From contig NZ_JANBVF010000001.1 in assembly GCF_024437655.1 (NCBI RefSeq), positions 1-64,000 of the forward strand: 64,000 nt of DNA. The letters are read 5' to 3'. The stretch comes from Chitinolyticbacter albus (GTDB lineage: Bacteria; Pseudomonadota; Gammaproteobacteria; Burkholderiales; Chitinibacteraceae). The stretch's first letter is position 1, and every line of letters begins with the position of its first letter. The translations under genes and the position numbers were made by a program. Shown piece by piece: positions 55,116 through 64,000 of this stretch. Under the pieces are notes generated by a model, which was not told where the DNA came from, searched no databases, and worked only from the letters and a program-made list of their open reading frames with translations.

Positions 55116-56430
55116 TCTGTTCGGGCCAGCCACGGCTGCGCACGAACCTTTAGCGGAACGGCTGCGCCCGGCCACGGTGGCCGATGTAGTCGGCCAGCAG
55201 CACCTGCTTGCCCCCGGCAAGCCGTTGTCGCTTGCCATTGCTTCGCAACAGCCACATTCGATGATCCTGTGGGGCCCGCCCGGCGTTGGCAAGACCACGC
55301 TGGCGCGCCTGCTCACCCGCGCGTTCGATTGCGAATTCATTGCGCTCTCGGCCGTGTTCTCCGGGGTGAAGGATATCCGCGCCGCCATGGAGCAGGCCGA
55401 ACACATCGCCGCGCGTGGTCGGCGCGCCATGCTGTTCGTCGATGAGGTGCACCGCTTCAACAAGGCGCAGCAGGATGCCTTCCTGCCCTACGTCGAATCC
55501 GGCCTCGTCACCTTTATCGGCGCGACCACCGAGAACCCCTCGTTTGAAGTGAACGCCGCGCTGTTGTCGCGCGCCCAGGTCTATGTGCTCAAACCGCTCA
55601 GCAGCGACGAACTCGCCATACTGGCCGATCGGGCGCAGCAACGTTGCTACCCAGCGCTGCACCTTGCCCCCGGCGCGGTCGACATGCTCGTCGGCTATGC
55701 CGACGGCGACGCCCGCCGTCTGCTCAATTTGATCGAGCAAGCAGTCAACGCCGCGCAGGCGGACGGGCGCGACACGCTCGACGCCGAGTTCCTGGAGTCC
55801 GCGCTAAGCCTGAATGCGCGCCGCTTCGACAAGGGCGGCGACGCGTTCTATGACCAGATTTCCGCGCTGCATAAATCGGTACGCGGTTCCAGCCCGGACG
55901 GCGCGCTGTACTGGTTCACCCGCATGCTCGACGGCGGCGCCGATCCGCGCTATCTCGCCCGCCGCATCGTGCGCATGGCGTGGGAGGACATTGGCCTTGC
56001 CGATCCGCGCGCGATGCAGATCTGCAACGACGCGGCCGCCACCTACGAGCGCCTCGGCAGCCCGGAAGGCGAGCTCGCGCTGGCCCAAGCGGTGATCTAC
56101 CTCGCGGTGGCCCCCAAGTCGAATGCCGGCTACATGGCCTACAACAATGCGCGCGCGCTTGTCGGGCGTGATAAGAGCCGCGAGGTTCCGGTCCATCTGC
56201 GCAATGCGCCGACCCGGCTGATGAAGGAGTTGGGCTACGGTCATGACTACCGCTACGCGCACGACGAACCTGACGCCTACGCCGCCGGCGAAACCTATTT
56301 GCCGGACGGCCTCCTCGGTACCCGCTTCTACCACCCAACGCCACGCGGGCTGGAAGGCAAGATCGCCGAAAAACTGCGTCACCTTGCCGAGCTCGACGCC
56401 GCGTGGCACGAAGTGCAAGGCCGCAAGTAA
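55099..56430 (+). CDS. rarA: Replication-associated recombination protein A (MgsA/WRNIP1-like)
   Basis: 443-residue AAA+ ATPase acting at stalled forks. It begins MSSANDLFG, with Walker [10 protein letters not shown], Walker [12 protein letters not shown] and the sensor block [12 protein letters not shown]. The C-terminal domain mediates tetramers. It starts inside the last codons of lolA, implying coupling. Confidence 0.95.
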   Translation: MSSANDLFGPATAAHEPLAERLRPATVADVVGQQHLLAPGKPLSLAIASQQPHSMILWGPPGVGKTTLARLLTRAFDCEFIALSAVFSGVKDIRAAMEQAEHIAARGRRAMLFVDEVHRFNKAQQDAFLPYVESGLVTFIGATTENPSFEVNAALLSRAQVYVLKPLSSDELAILADRAQQRCYPALHLAPGAVDMLVGYADGDARRLLNLIEQAVNAAQADGRDTLDAEFLESALSLNARRFDKGGDAFYDQISALHKSVRGSSPDGALYWFTRMLDGGADPRYLARRIVRMAWEDIGLADPRAMQICNDAAATYERLGSPEGELALAQAVIYLAVAPKSNAGYMAYNNARALVGRDKSREVPVHLRNAPTRLMKELGYGHDYRYAHDEPDAYAAGETYLPDGLLGTRFYHPTPRGLEGKIAEKLRHLAELDAAWHEVQGRK

Positions 56431-56480
56431 ACGGCGCAGGCCGCGCCTCCTAACGCGCCATTGCAGTAGCCGGCTTTTAG

Positions 56481-57836
<1,356 letters not shown>

Positions 57837-57859
57837 TCGCAGCGATGCCGGATACAGGA

Positions 57860-57885
57860 AGCGCGCCTTGGGGCGCGCTTTTTTT
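57860..57885 (+). terminator. Rho-independent terminator after serS
   Basis: An 8-bp stem AGCGCGCC/GGCGCGCT with a TTGG loop and seven Ts, about 23 bases after the serS stop. Confidence 0.92.
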
Positions 57886-57933
57886 GCCATTGATCGGCTA
57901 TGCTTACGTGCTAGGCCACGTGGAGCGAACTAC

Positions 57934-58359
57934 ATGACTGAACTCAGTACCTGGCTGGTGCTGGCGTTGTTCCTGGTCGGGCTGGAGATCGTCTCGGGTA
58001 CCTTCTATCTCCTGGCCATCGCTGCGGGCTTTCTGGCCGGTGCACTTGCGGCCTGGCTGCGCATGCCGCTCGCCGGGCAATTCGTAATCGCCGCGCTGTG
58101 CGCGCTCGCCGCCGTTGCCGCGCTACGTCGCTGGAAAGACCGGCAACAGCAACTCACCCGGGCCGAGCCCGCCTACGATATCGGCCAGCGAGTCGAAGTC
58201 GAAACCTGGAAGGACGACACGCACGTGCGCGTGCGCTATCGCGGCTCGCACTGGGACGGTGAACTCGCCATCGCCGCAGTGCCACGCCCCACCGTACTCT
58301 ATATCGTGGCGCTACGCGGCACCACGCTGCAGCTCTCCCCCCTCCCACCCGCCCACTAA
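57934..58359 (+). CDS. NfeD-family membrane protein
   Basis: 141-residue inner-membrane protein. Two helices (about 7-45 and 48-65) are followed by an OB-type domain (about 80-141) of the NfeD C-terminal type. NfeD proteins pair with SPFH/stomatin proteins, and the next gene is one. ATG 57934 is chosen over the serS-overlapping open frame. Confidence 0.88.
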   Translation: MTELSTWLVLALFLVGLEIVSGTFYLLAIAAGFLAGALAAWLRMPLAGQFVIAALCALAAVAALRRWKDRQQQLTRAEPAYDIGQRVEVETWKDDTHVRVRYRGSHWDGELAIAAVPRPTVLYIVALRGTTLQLSPLPPAH

Positions 58360-58384
58360 GCGACGACCACCACGGAAACCCGCC

Positions 58385-59326
58385 ATGACCTTTGCCATTA
58401 CGCTGCTCGTCATCGTCATTATCTTCGTCGCCAAAACGCTGAAGATCGTGCCGCAACAAAACGCCTGGGTGCGTGAACGCCTCGGCAAGTTTCATGACGT
58501 GCTGGAACCTGGCCTGCGCATCGTCATCCCCTTTGTCGATCGCGTCGCCTACAGGCACAGCCTGAAGGAAATTCCGATGGATGTGCCGAGCCAAGTCTGC
58601 ATCACGCGCGACAACACGCAGCTGCAGGTCGACGGCATCCTCTATTTCCAGGTGATCGACCCCAAGCTCGCCTCTTACGGCGCCAGCGACTACGTGATGG
58701 CGATCACCCAGCTGGCGCAGACCACCTTGCGCTCGGTGATCGGCAAGCTGGAGCTCGACAAGACCTTCGAGGAGCGCGACGAGATCAACCGCGCCGTCGT
58801 CTCGGCGCTCGACGAGGCCGCGGCCAGCTGGGGCGTGAAGGTGTTGCGCTACGAGATCAAGGATCTGACGCCACCGGCCGAAATCCTGCGTTCGATGCAG
58901 GCACAGATTACCGCCGAGCGCGAGAAGCGCGCGCGGATCGCCCAATCGGAAGGCCTGCGCCAGGAGCAGATCAACATCGCCAGCGGTGATCGCGAAGCGG
59001 CCATCCAGCGCTCGCAAGGCGAGATGCAGGCGGCGATCAACGAATCGTCGGGCGATCAGCAGGCGGCGATCAACCGCGCGACCGGCGAGGCCGAGGCGCT
59101 ACGCCTCGTCGCCCACGCCAATGCCGAAGCCATTGCCGCGGTAGCTGCCGCCATCGCGCATCAGAACGGCATGGAAGCGGTCAACCTCAAGGTCGCCGAG
59201 CAATACGTTGCCGCCTTCGCCAACCTCGCCAAGACCAACAACACCATGCTGCTGCCGACCAACGCCGCCGATATCGCCGGCCTCGTCGCCACCGCCACCT
59301 CGGTGATCCGCCAGCAACCGAAGTGA
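58385..59326 (+). CDS. SPFH/stomatin-family protein (QmcA-like)
   Basis: 313-residue membrane protein of the SPFH/Band 7 class. An N-terminal helix (about 3-17) precedes the SPFH domain (about 20-185) with ERLGKFHDVLEPGL and LRSVIGKLELDKTFEERD. An Ala/Glu-rich coiled coil (about 190-270) with repeated GDxxAAI units follows. It is the partner of the NfeD gene 25 bases upstream and probably scaffolds membrane microdomains or proteases. Confidence 0.92.
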   Translation: MTFAITLLVIVIIFVAKTLKIVPQQNAWVRERLGKFHDVLEPGLRIVIPFVDRVAYRHSLKEIPMDVPSQVCITRDNTQLQVDGILYFQVIDPKLASYGASDYVMAITQLAQTTLRSVIGKLELDKTFEERDEINRAVVSALDEAAASWGVKVLRYEIKDLTPPAEILRSMQAQITAEREKRARIAQSEGLRQEQINIASGDREAAIQRSQGEMQAAINESSGDQQAAINRATGEAEALRLVAHANAEAIAAVAAAIAHQNGMEAVNLKVAEQYVAAFANLAKTNNTMLLPTNAADIAGLVATATSVIRQQPK

Positions 59327-59340
59327 GCGTTATCAGCATG

Positions 59341-59367
59341 AAAAACCCGGCGCGTGCCGGGTTTTTT
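59341..59367. terminator. Bidirectional terminator between the SPFH and PilZ genes
   Basis: An 11-bp stem (59341-59351 with 59356-59366) with loop GCGT, A-run on the left and T-run on the right, so it can stop both convergent transcripts. Confidence 0.9.
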
Positions 59368-59375
59368 TATTGGGT

Positions 59376-59675
59376 TCAGCCCAGAATCTCGACGATGGCG
59401 AGTCCCAGTTCATAGAGCTTGTCGCGCTCGATCTCGTGGCAACGTCTCACGCGTACTCGGGCCGACAGTGGAGACTGGCCCGCAGGCGGCATCACGTAGA
59501 CCTCGAACTCCTCGTCGGGGCGCGGCACGAACAAGGTGCGTATCGTCATGCCGGTCACGGATAGATCGGTGCAGATGCCGTAGTGCGAAGGACCGTGGTC
59601 ACGCGTGCGGATCTTGACCTTGCAATCGACGGGAATACGCAGCGCGGCGCGCTGCTCATGCTTCGGCAACGGCAT
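59376..59675 (-). CDS. PilZ domain protein, c-di-GMP binding
   Basis: 99-residue single-domain PilZ protein. The c-di-GMP motifs are present: RxxxR as RAALR (residues 9-13) and DLSVTGM (residues 37-43). It lies downstream of gspE on the same strand, 160 bases away, and may link c-di-GMP to secretion or pili. No terminator was identified with confidence in the gap. Confidence 0.88.
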   Translation of the reverse strand: MPLPKHEQRAALRIPVDCKVKIRTRDHGPSHYGICTDLSVTGMTIRTLFVPRPDEEFEVYVMPPAGQSPLSARVRVRRCHEIERDKLYELGLAIVEILG

Positions 59676-59835
59676 GATGTAATCCGTTAGCGTTCTCTTA
59701 TGTTATCGGCTCAACCATACCTGTTTCAGCCAGCACTTGCACGGAACAGTCGACGAGAGCACCGGCCAGCCCCCGGGATGCCAGCAAGCCGGCGCGTACG
59801 GGTCCGGCTGGCGGAAACGGCTTGCGCAGCAACGC

Positions 59836-61302
59836 TCACGCGTCTCGCGTCACCCGCCACACCTCTTCCAGCGTGGTCTCGCCAGCCAGCACCCGCCGCA
59901 CACCATCCTGGCGCAGGCTACGCATGCCATGGCTCAGTGCGTGCTGCTTGATCTGCTGCTCCGGCACCTGATTGTGAATCATCGTGCGCAGCGTCTCATC
60001 GACGGTCAAGAGCTCGTAGATGCCGGTACGGCCACGATAGCCACTGCCCAGGCATTGCGGACAGCCGACGGAGCGATACACGCTCGCACCGGGCGGTAGA
60101 TCCAGCTCCTGCTGTTCGGTCGCATCGGGCACGTAGGCCTCGCGGCAATCGGCACAGGCCTGACGCGCCAGCCGCTGCGCGAGCACGCCCAAGAGGGACG
60201 ACGCCAACAGGAAGGGCTCGATGCCCATGTCGGTCAACCGCGTCACGGCGCTGGCGGCATCGTTGGTGTGCAGGGTGGCCAGCACCAGATGGCCGGTGAG
60301 CGAAGCCTGCACCGCAATCTGCGCGGTTTCCAGGTCGCGGATCTCACCGATCATGATCACGTCCGGATCCTGGCGCAGGATGGCGCGCAGCGCTCGGGCA
60401 AAGCTCATGTCGATGCGCGGGTTGACCTGGGTCTGGCCGACGCCGTCGAGGTCGTACTCGATCGGGTCTTCCACCGTCATGATGTTGCTGCCGCTCGCAT
60501 CCATGCGCGACAGCGCGGCGTAAAGCGTGGTGGTCTTGCCCGAGCCGGTCGGCCCGGTCACGAGTATGATGCCGTGCGGCTGCGCCAACAGCGTCTCCAG
60601 CCGCGTCAGCGTGTCGCCGATCATGCCCAGCTTCTCAAGATTGAGCCGGCCCGCGGATTTATCGAGCAGACGCAACACCGCGCGCTCGCCGTGGCCGGTG
60701 GGCAAGGTCGACACCCGCACGTCGACCGGGCGCCCCGCCACGCGCAAGGTGATGCGGCCATCCTGCGGCAGCCGCTTCTCGGCAATGTCGAGCCCGGCCA
60801 TCACCTTGATCCGCGACACCAGCGCGGCGTGCAGCGCGCGCTTGGGTTCGATCACGTCGCGCAACTGGCCGTCGACGCGAAAACGCACCACCGAACGCGT
60901 CTCGAACGGCTCGATATGCAAGTCGGAAGCGTTCTCGCGCAACGCCTCGGTGAGCAAGGCGTTGATCAGGCGGATGATGGGCGCGTCGTCCGCCGCCTCC
61001 ATCAGATCCTCGATTTCGGGAATATCCTGCGCCAGGCGCGACAGGTCGATATCGCCCTCGATATCGTCGACCACCGTGGCGCTGGCGCGCTCGCCGTCGC
61101 TGAACAATGCAGAGACGCGCGCGTCGTATTCCGCCGCCTCGACCATGGCGACATTGAGCGGCTTGCCGGCGGCGCGCCGCAACTCGGCCAACGCCGTGAG
61201 GTCCGCGCCGCGCCTCATCAGCACATCAACCGCCTCGTCCCCCTGCCGCAGGTCGACAACACCACGATCGCGCGCGTAGTGGTAGGGAACCAGGCGGCTC
61301 AT
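59836..61302 (-). CDS. gspE: Type II secretion ATPase GspE
   Basis: 488-residue cytoplasmic ATPase that drives pseudopilus assembly. Walker A GPTGSGKT is at 250-257; Asp-box MTVEDPIEYDL, Walker B IMIGEIRD and His-box TGHLVLATLHTND follow. A tetracysteine zinc finger (CADC and CPQC) lies near residue 390-430. It overlaps gspD by 4 bases. No gspF or further gsp gene follows on this side. Confidence 0.95.
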   Translation of the reverse strand: MSRLVPYHYARDRGVVDLRQGDEAVDVLMRRGADLTALAELRRAAGKPLNVAMVEAAEYDARVSALFSDGERASATVVDDIEGDIDLSRLAQDIPEIEDLMEAADDAPIIRLINALLTEALRENASDLHIEPFETRSVVRFRVDGQLRDVIEPKRALHAALVSRIKVMAGLDIAEKRLPQDGRITLRVAGRPVDVRVSTLPTGHGERAVLRLLDKSAGRLNLEKLGMIGDTLTRLETLLAQPHGIILVTGPTGSGKTTTLYAALSRMDASGSNIMTVEDPIEYDLDGVGQTQVNPRIDMSFARALRAILRQDPDVIMIGEIRDLETAQIAVQASLTGHLVLATLHTNDAASAVTRLTDMGIEPFLLASSLLGVLAQRLARQACADCREAYVPDATEQQELDLPPGASVYRSVGCPQCLGSGYRGRTGIYELLTVDETLRTMIHNQVPEQQIKQHALSHGMRSLRQDGVRRVLAGETTLEEVWRVTRDA

Positions 61303-63440
61303 GGCTGTGCCGGTGCCGGGTTGGCCGCGTCGGCCGGCGGCTGCAGCGCGGGCGCTGGATGCAGCTCGGGTGGCTTGGCCGGGAAAGTACCGGCGGACGG
61401 CAGGTTCTCGGGCAAGTTCACTTGGGGCAAATCGGGCAGGAACAGGTGCTGCGGAATCACGAAACCTTCCTGCTGCGACTTGAGGTACTGATAGCGCGAA
61501 TTGGACAGCGTCTCGCTCGCCTTGCCGTCGCGCAGGATATAGGGTCGCAGGAAGATCATCAGATTGGTTTTCTGCCAGTCGCGCGATTCATAACGGAACA
61601 GGCTGCCAAACAGCGGCACGTCGCCCAGCCCCGGCACCTTGCCCTGGCTGTTGGCAAGCTTGTCCTCGATCAGGCCGCCGAGCACCAGCACCTGGCCATC
61701 GTCGACCAGCACCTTGGATTCGATGGTGCGTTTCTTGGTCGCGATCCCGGAACCGGAAGTGTTCACCGATTCGTCGATGCTCGACACCTCCTGGTACACG
61801 TTCATGGTGATGGTGCCGCCTTCGGATACCTGCGGCTTCACCTTGAGCGTGATGCCGATGTCCTCGCGATCGACCGTGGTGAACGGGTTGGGGTTGCTGC
61901 CGGTCGACGACTGCGTACCGGTGATGATGGGAATGTTCTGCCCCACCATGATCTTGGCTTCCTCATTGTCGAGCGTGATCAGGTTGGGCGTCGAGAGGAT
62001 GTTGGCGTTGCCGGTGCGCTGCAGCGCCGAGGCCAGCACGCCCAGCGACGGCGTCTCGCCCTTGAGCGGGTTGGCATTGAGCACGCCGACGTTGAAGCCG
62101 CTCGGCACCGAGGGGCTGCCCGCCAGGATGGCGTTGGCGATGTTGGCGAGGTTGTTGGCCGCCGACGCTGGCGCCAGCGCCGACAGGCCGACGCCGACGA
62201 TATCGGAGCCGCCGGCCAGGATCCACTGGATACCGAATTCGCCGACCTTGCCGACGTTGACCTCGGCAATCATCGCCTCGACATAGACCTGCGCGCGGCG
62301 CATATCGAGCTTGTCGATCACCGAGCGCAGATTGTTATAGATGTTGTCCGGCGCCGTGATGATCAGCGAGTTGGTCATCGGGTCGGCCTGGATCAGCACC
62401 GTGGTGCCGCCGATCTGCACGCTGGCGCCGGTCGCCGTGGGCGCGCTGCTGGCACTGGTGGTCGTGGTCGTGCTGCTGGAGCTACCAGTCGACGAGGGCG
62501 ACGTGTTGGGCGATAACCCGCTGCTCGAAGCCACGCCGCTGTCCTGGCCGGTGAGTATGCCCTTGAGCGTCGCCGCCAGCTTCACGGCCTCGGCATTCTT
62601 CAGATAGACCACGTTGATGTTGCCGCCGCTGGCGCCCGGCTGGTCCAGCGTTTCGACCAGGCGCCGGATCTGCTGCGCATGCACCGCCGTCTCGCTGCGC
62701 ACCAGGAGACTGTTGCTGCGCACATCCGGCACCACGGCGCTGCGGCGTACACCTTCTGCCGCGGGGGCGCCCGCGTTCACGCCAGTGACGTTTACCTCCG
62801 GCATCAGCCGGCCCACGGTCTGCGCCACGTCGACGGCGGACGCGTGCTGCAGGCGAATCGGGAACACGTCCGAGCTCGGCGGCACGTCGATGCTGTCGAT
62901 GATGCGATTCAGTCGCCGGATGTTGTCGGCGTAATCGGTGATCACCAGCGTGTTGCCCGCCGGATACGCCGAAATCGCATTGTTCGGCGTGATCAGCGGG
63001 CGCAGGATGGGCACCAGCTGGGTGGCCGATTCGAACTTCAGCGGGTACACCTGGGTGATGATGCGATCTCCGGCCACCGTGCTGCCAGGCCGGGTCGTCG
63101 CGCTGTAGTTCTGCTTGGCATCGGCCTCGGGCACCACCTTGATGGCGCCGCCCGATTCCACTACGGCAAAACCCTGCTGGCGCAAGGCCGAGAGCAGGAT
63201 GGGGAACACCTCGGATTTCTTCACCGGGTGGGTCGAAACGATATTGACGGTGCCCTTCACCCGCGGGTCGAGCACGAAGTTCTTGCCCGAGATCAGCCCG
63301 ACTGCCTTGATCGTCGATTCGAGATCGGCATTGACGAAATTGAGCGTCACCTCGTCGTCGGCCGCGGGAGTGGGCATCGCGGCAAACAGAGCCAGGGCGA
63401 GCACAAGGGGGCGCAATCGGGTCATCGGAGTCGCGTTCAC
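61299..63440 (-). CDS. gspD: Type II secretion secretin GspD
   Basis: 713-residue outer-membrane secretin. A signal peptide (about 1-25, ending PTPA|AD) is followed by N0-N3 domains and the secretin barrel domain (about 385-640) with VPLFGSLFRYES near its end. A Ser/Thr-rich insertion lies near residues 295-345. The C-terminal Pro/Ala tail may be the S-domain. It overlaps gspC and gspE by 4 bases each. Confidence 0.95.
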   Translation of the reverse strand: MNATPMTRLRPLVLALALFAAMPTPAADDEVTLNFVNADLESTIKAVGLISGKNFVLDPRVKGTVNIVSTHPVKKSEVFPILLSALRQQGFAVVESGGAIKVVPEADAKQNYSATTRPGSTVAGDRIITQVYPLKFESATQLVPILRPLITPNNAISAYPAGNTLVITDYADNIRRLNRIIDSIDVPPSSDVFPIRLQHASAVDVAQTVGRLMPEVNVTGVNAGAPAAEGVRRSAVVPDVRSNSLLVRSETAVHAQQIRRLVETLDQPGASGGNINVVYLKNAEAVKLAATLKGILTGQDSGVASSSGLSPNTSPSSTGSSSSTTTTTSASSAPTATGASVQIGGTTVLIQADPMTNSLIITAPDNIYNNLRSVIDKLDMRRAQVYVEAMIAEVNVGKVGEFGIQWILAGGSDIVGVGLSALAPASAANNLANIANAILAGSPSVPSGFNVGVLNANPLKGETPSLGVLASALQRTGNANILSTPNLITLDNEEAKIMVGQNIPIITGTQSSTGSNPNPFTTVDREDIGITLKVKPQVSEGGTITMNVYQEVSSIDESVNTSGSGIATKKRTIESKVLVDDGQVLVLGGLIEDKLANSQGKVPGLGDVPLFGSLFRYESRDWQKTNLMIFLRPYILRDGKASETLSNSRYQYLKSQQEGFVIPQHLFLPDLPQVNLPENLPSAGTFPAKPPELHPAPALQPPADAANPAPAQP

Positions 63441-64000
63441 GGTTGGATTTGATATTGCAGGTTGACGAGACTGCCATTGCGCAGCACTTGCAGTGTTACC
63501 TGGCTGAGCTGGCTGAACTGACTGTAAACCAGTGACATGTCGGACACATCGGCGAGCATGCGGCCATTGGCCTGTTTGAGCACGTCGCCATTTTGCAATT
63601 GCAGCAGGCTGGCAAATGGCTGGGTCGATGCATCGGTGATACGGATGCCACCGCCTTGCACGGCGGCGAGCCCCTTGTTCCAGTCGGCGATATTGAGCCC
63701 CTGCATGGCATCGGCCATCACCCCACGCGTCACCGTGAGCTTGGGGCCGACCACCGCGCTGGTAGCCAGCTGGCCCTGCCGCGCCGCCAGCGTGGCCGCT
63801 TCGGCATTCCCGATCGCATCACCGGCAGTGCCCTCTACCGCGGGCGCGCTGCTCCCCTGGTCACGACCTTCGAGCACGATTTCCTCGCTACGCCCGCCAT
63901 TGTCGACACGGGCCCGATCACGCTCGACGGCAAGCAGCTTCACCCCAGGCTGCAGCTCGTCACCGGGGCGCGCGGCCAATGGCGTTGCGCCGGCCCCGGT
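63437..64000 (-). CDS. gspC: Type II secretion protein GspC, partial (5' end outside window)
   Basis: Truncated at the right window edge: the frame is open to base 64000, so the N-terminus and membrane helix are missing. The visible part is an HR-like region followed by a PDZ-like domain (QNGDVLKQANGRMLADVSDMS) that contacts secretin and substrates. Its stop overlaps the gspD start by 4 bases, typical of gspC-gspD. Confidence 0.85.
   Translation of the reverse strand, partial: TGAGATPLAARPGDELQPGVKLLAVERDRARVDNGGRSEEIVLEGRDQGSSAPAVEGTAGDAIGNAEAATLAARQGQLATSAVVGPKLTVTRGVMADAMQGLNIADWNKGLAAVQGGGIRITDASTQPFASLLQLQNGDVLKQANGRMLADVSDMSLVYSQFSQLSQVTLQVLRNGSLVNLQYQIQP

Overview
The window is about 64 kb of high-GC chromosomal DNA from a betaproteobacterium, most likely in the Neisseriales near the chitinolytic Chitinibacteraceae (placement inferred from gene content, not from a marker search). 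Pointers are a bacterial proteasome homologue of the BPH type, an RmpM-like OmpA protein, the gyrA-serC-pheA-hisC and lolA-rarA-serS gene orders, general secretion (Gsp) genes, and secreted enzymes with CBM5/12 chitin-binding modules. No rRNA, CRISPR array, prophage or complete insertion sequence was seen. One tRNA, one FMN riboswitch and one MITE-like element are present.

Layout. 1-0.9 kb: an AT-richer, apparently foreign ORF cut off at its 5' side. 1-17 kb: mostly minus-strand genes: pbpC, two LysR regulators with divergent partners (a DUF2917 protein and a quinone-oxidoreductase-like dehydrogenase), an FMN-riboswitch-controlled lumazine synthase, a PAS-GGDEF-EAL protein, a TraB/GumN protein and a giant alpha-2-macroglobulin. 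17-21.7 kb: two secreted modular polysaccharide enzymes, a GH76 mannanase-like protein and a CE4 deacetylase-like protein, both with CBM5/12 domains. 21.9-24.9 kb: a tightly coupled minus-strand operon orn-pncC-BPH-yhcH-hslO. 25-36 kb: housekeeping and stress genes (M48 protease, phhB, rsgA, relA, dusC, a LexA-type repressor, a Ser/Thr kinase). 36-39 kb: tRNA-Gly(CCC), bioB, comF-like gene, GDSL lipoprotein. 39.4-53.1 kb: a long minus-strand run from gyrA through two thioesterases, serC, pheA, a LOG protein and hisC to tamA-tamB. 53.4-59.3 kb: plus-strand ompA-like gene, a MITE, lolA-rarA-serS, and an NfeD-SPFH pair. 59.3-64 kb: PilZ protein and gspE-gspD-gspC (gspC is cut by the window end).

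How parts may work together. The GH76 and CE4 proteins look like a secreted set aimed at mannan- and chitin-containing (fungal-type) walls. The Gsp genes in the same window are a plausible export route, and the GGDEF-EAL and PilZ proteins imply c-di-GMP signalling. TamA/TamB, LolA, PbpC with alpha-2-macroglobulin, and the RmpM-like protein all serve the cell envelope. The most unusual points are twin GAAC-N4-GTTC palindromes at lexA (unlike the usual proteobacterial SOS box), BPH embedded in an overlapping operon with Hsp33, a cre/LacI-type operator before the GH76 gene, and a MITE ending about 40 bp before lolA.
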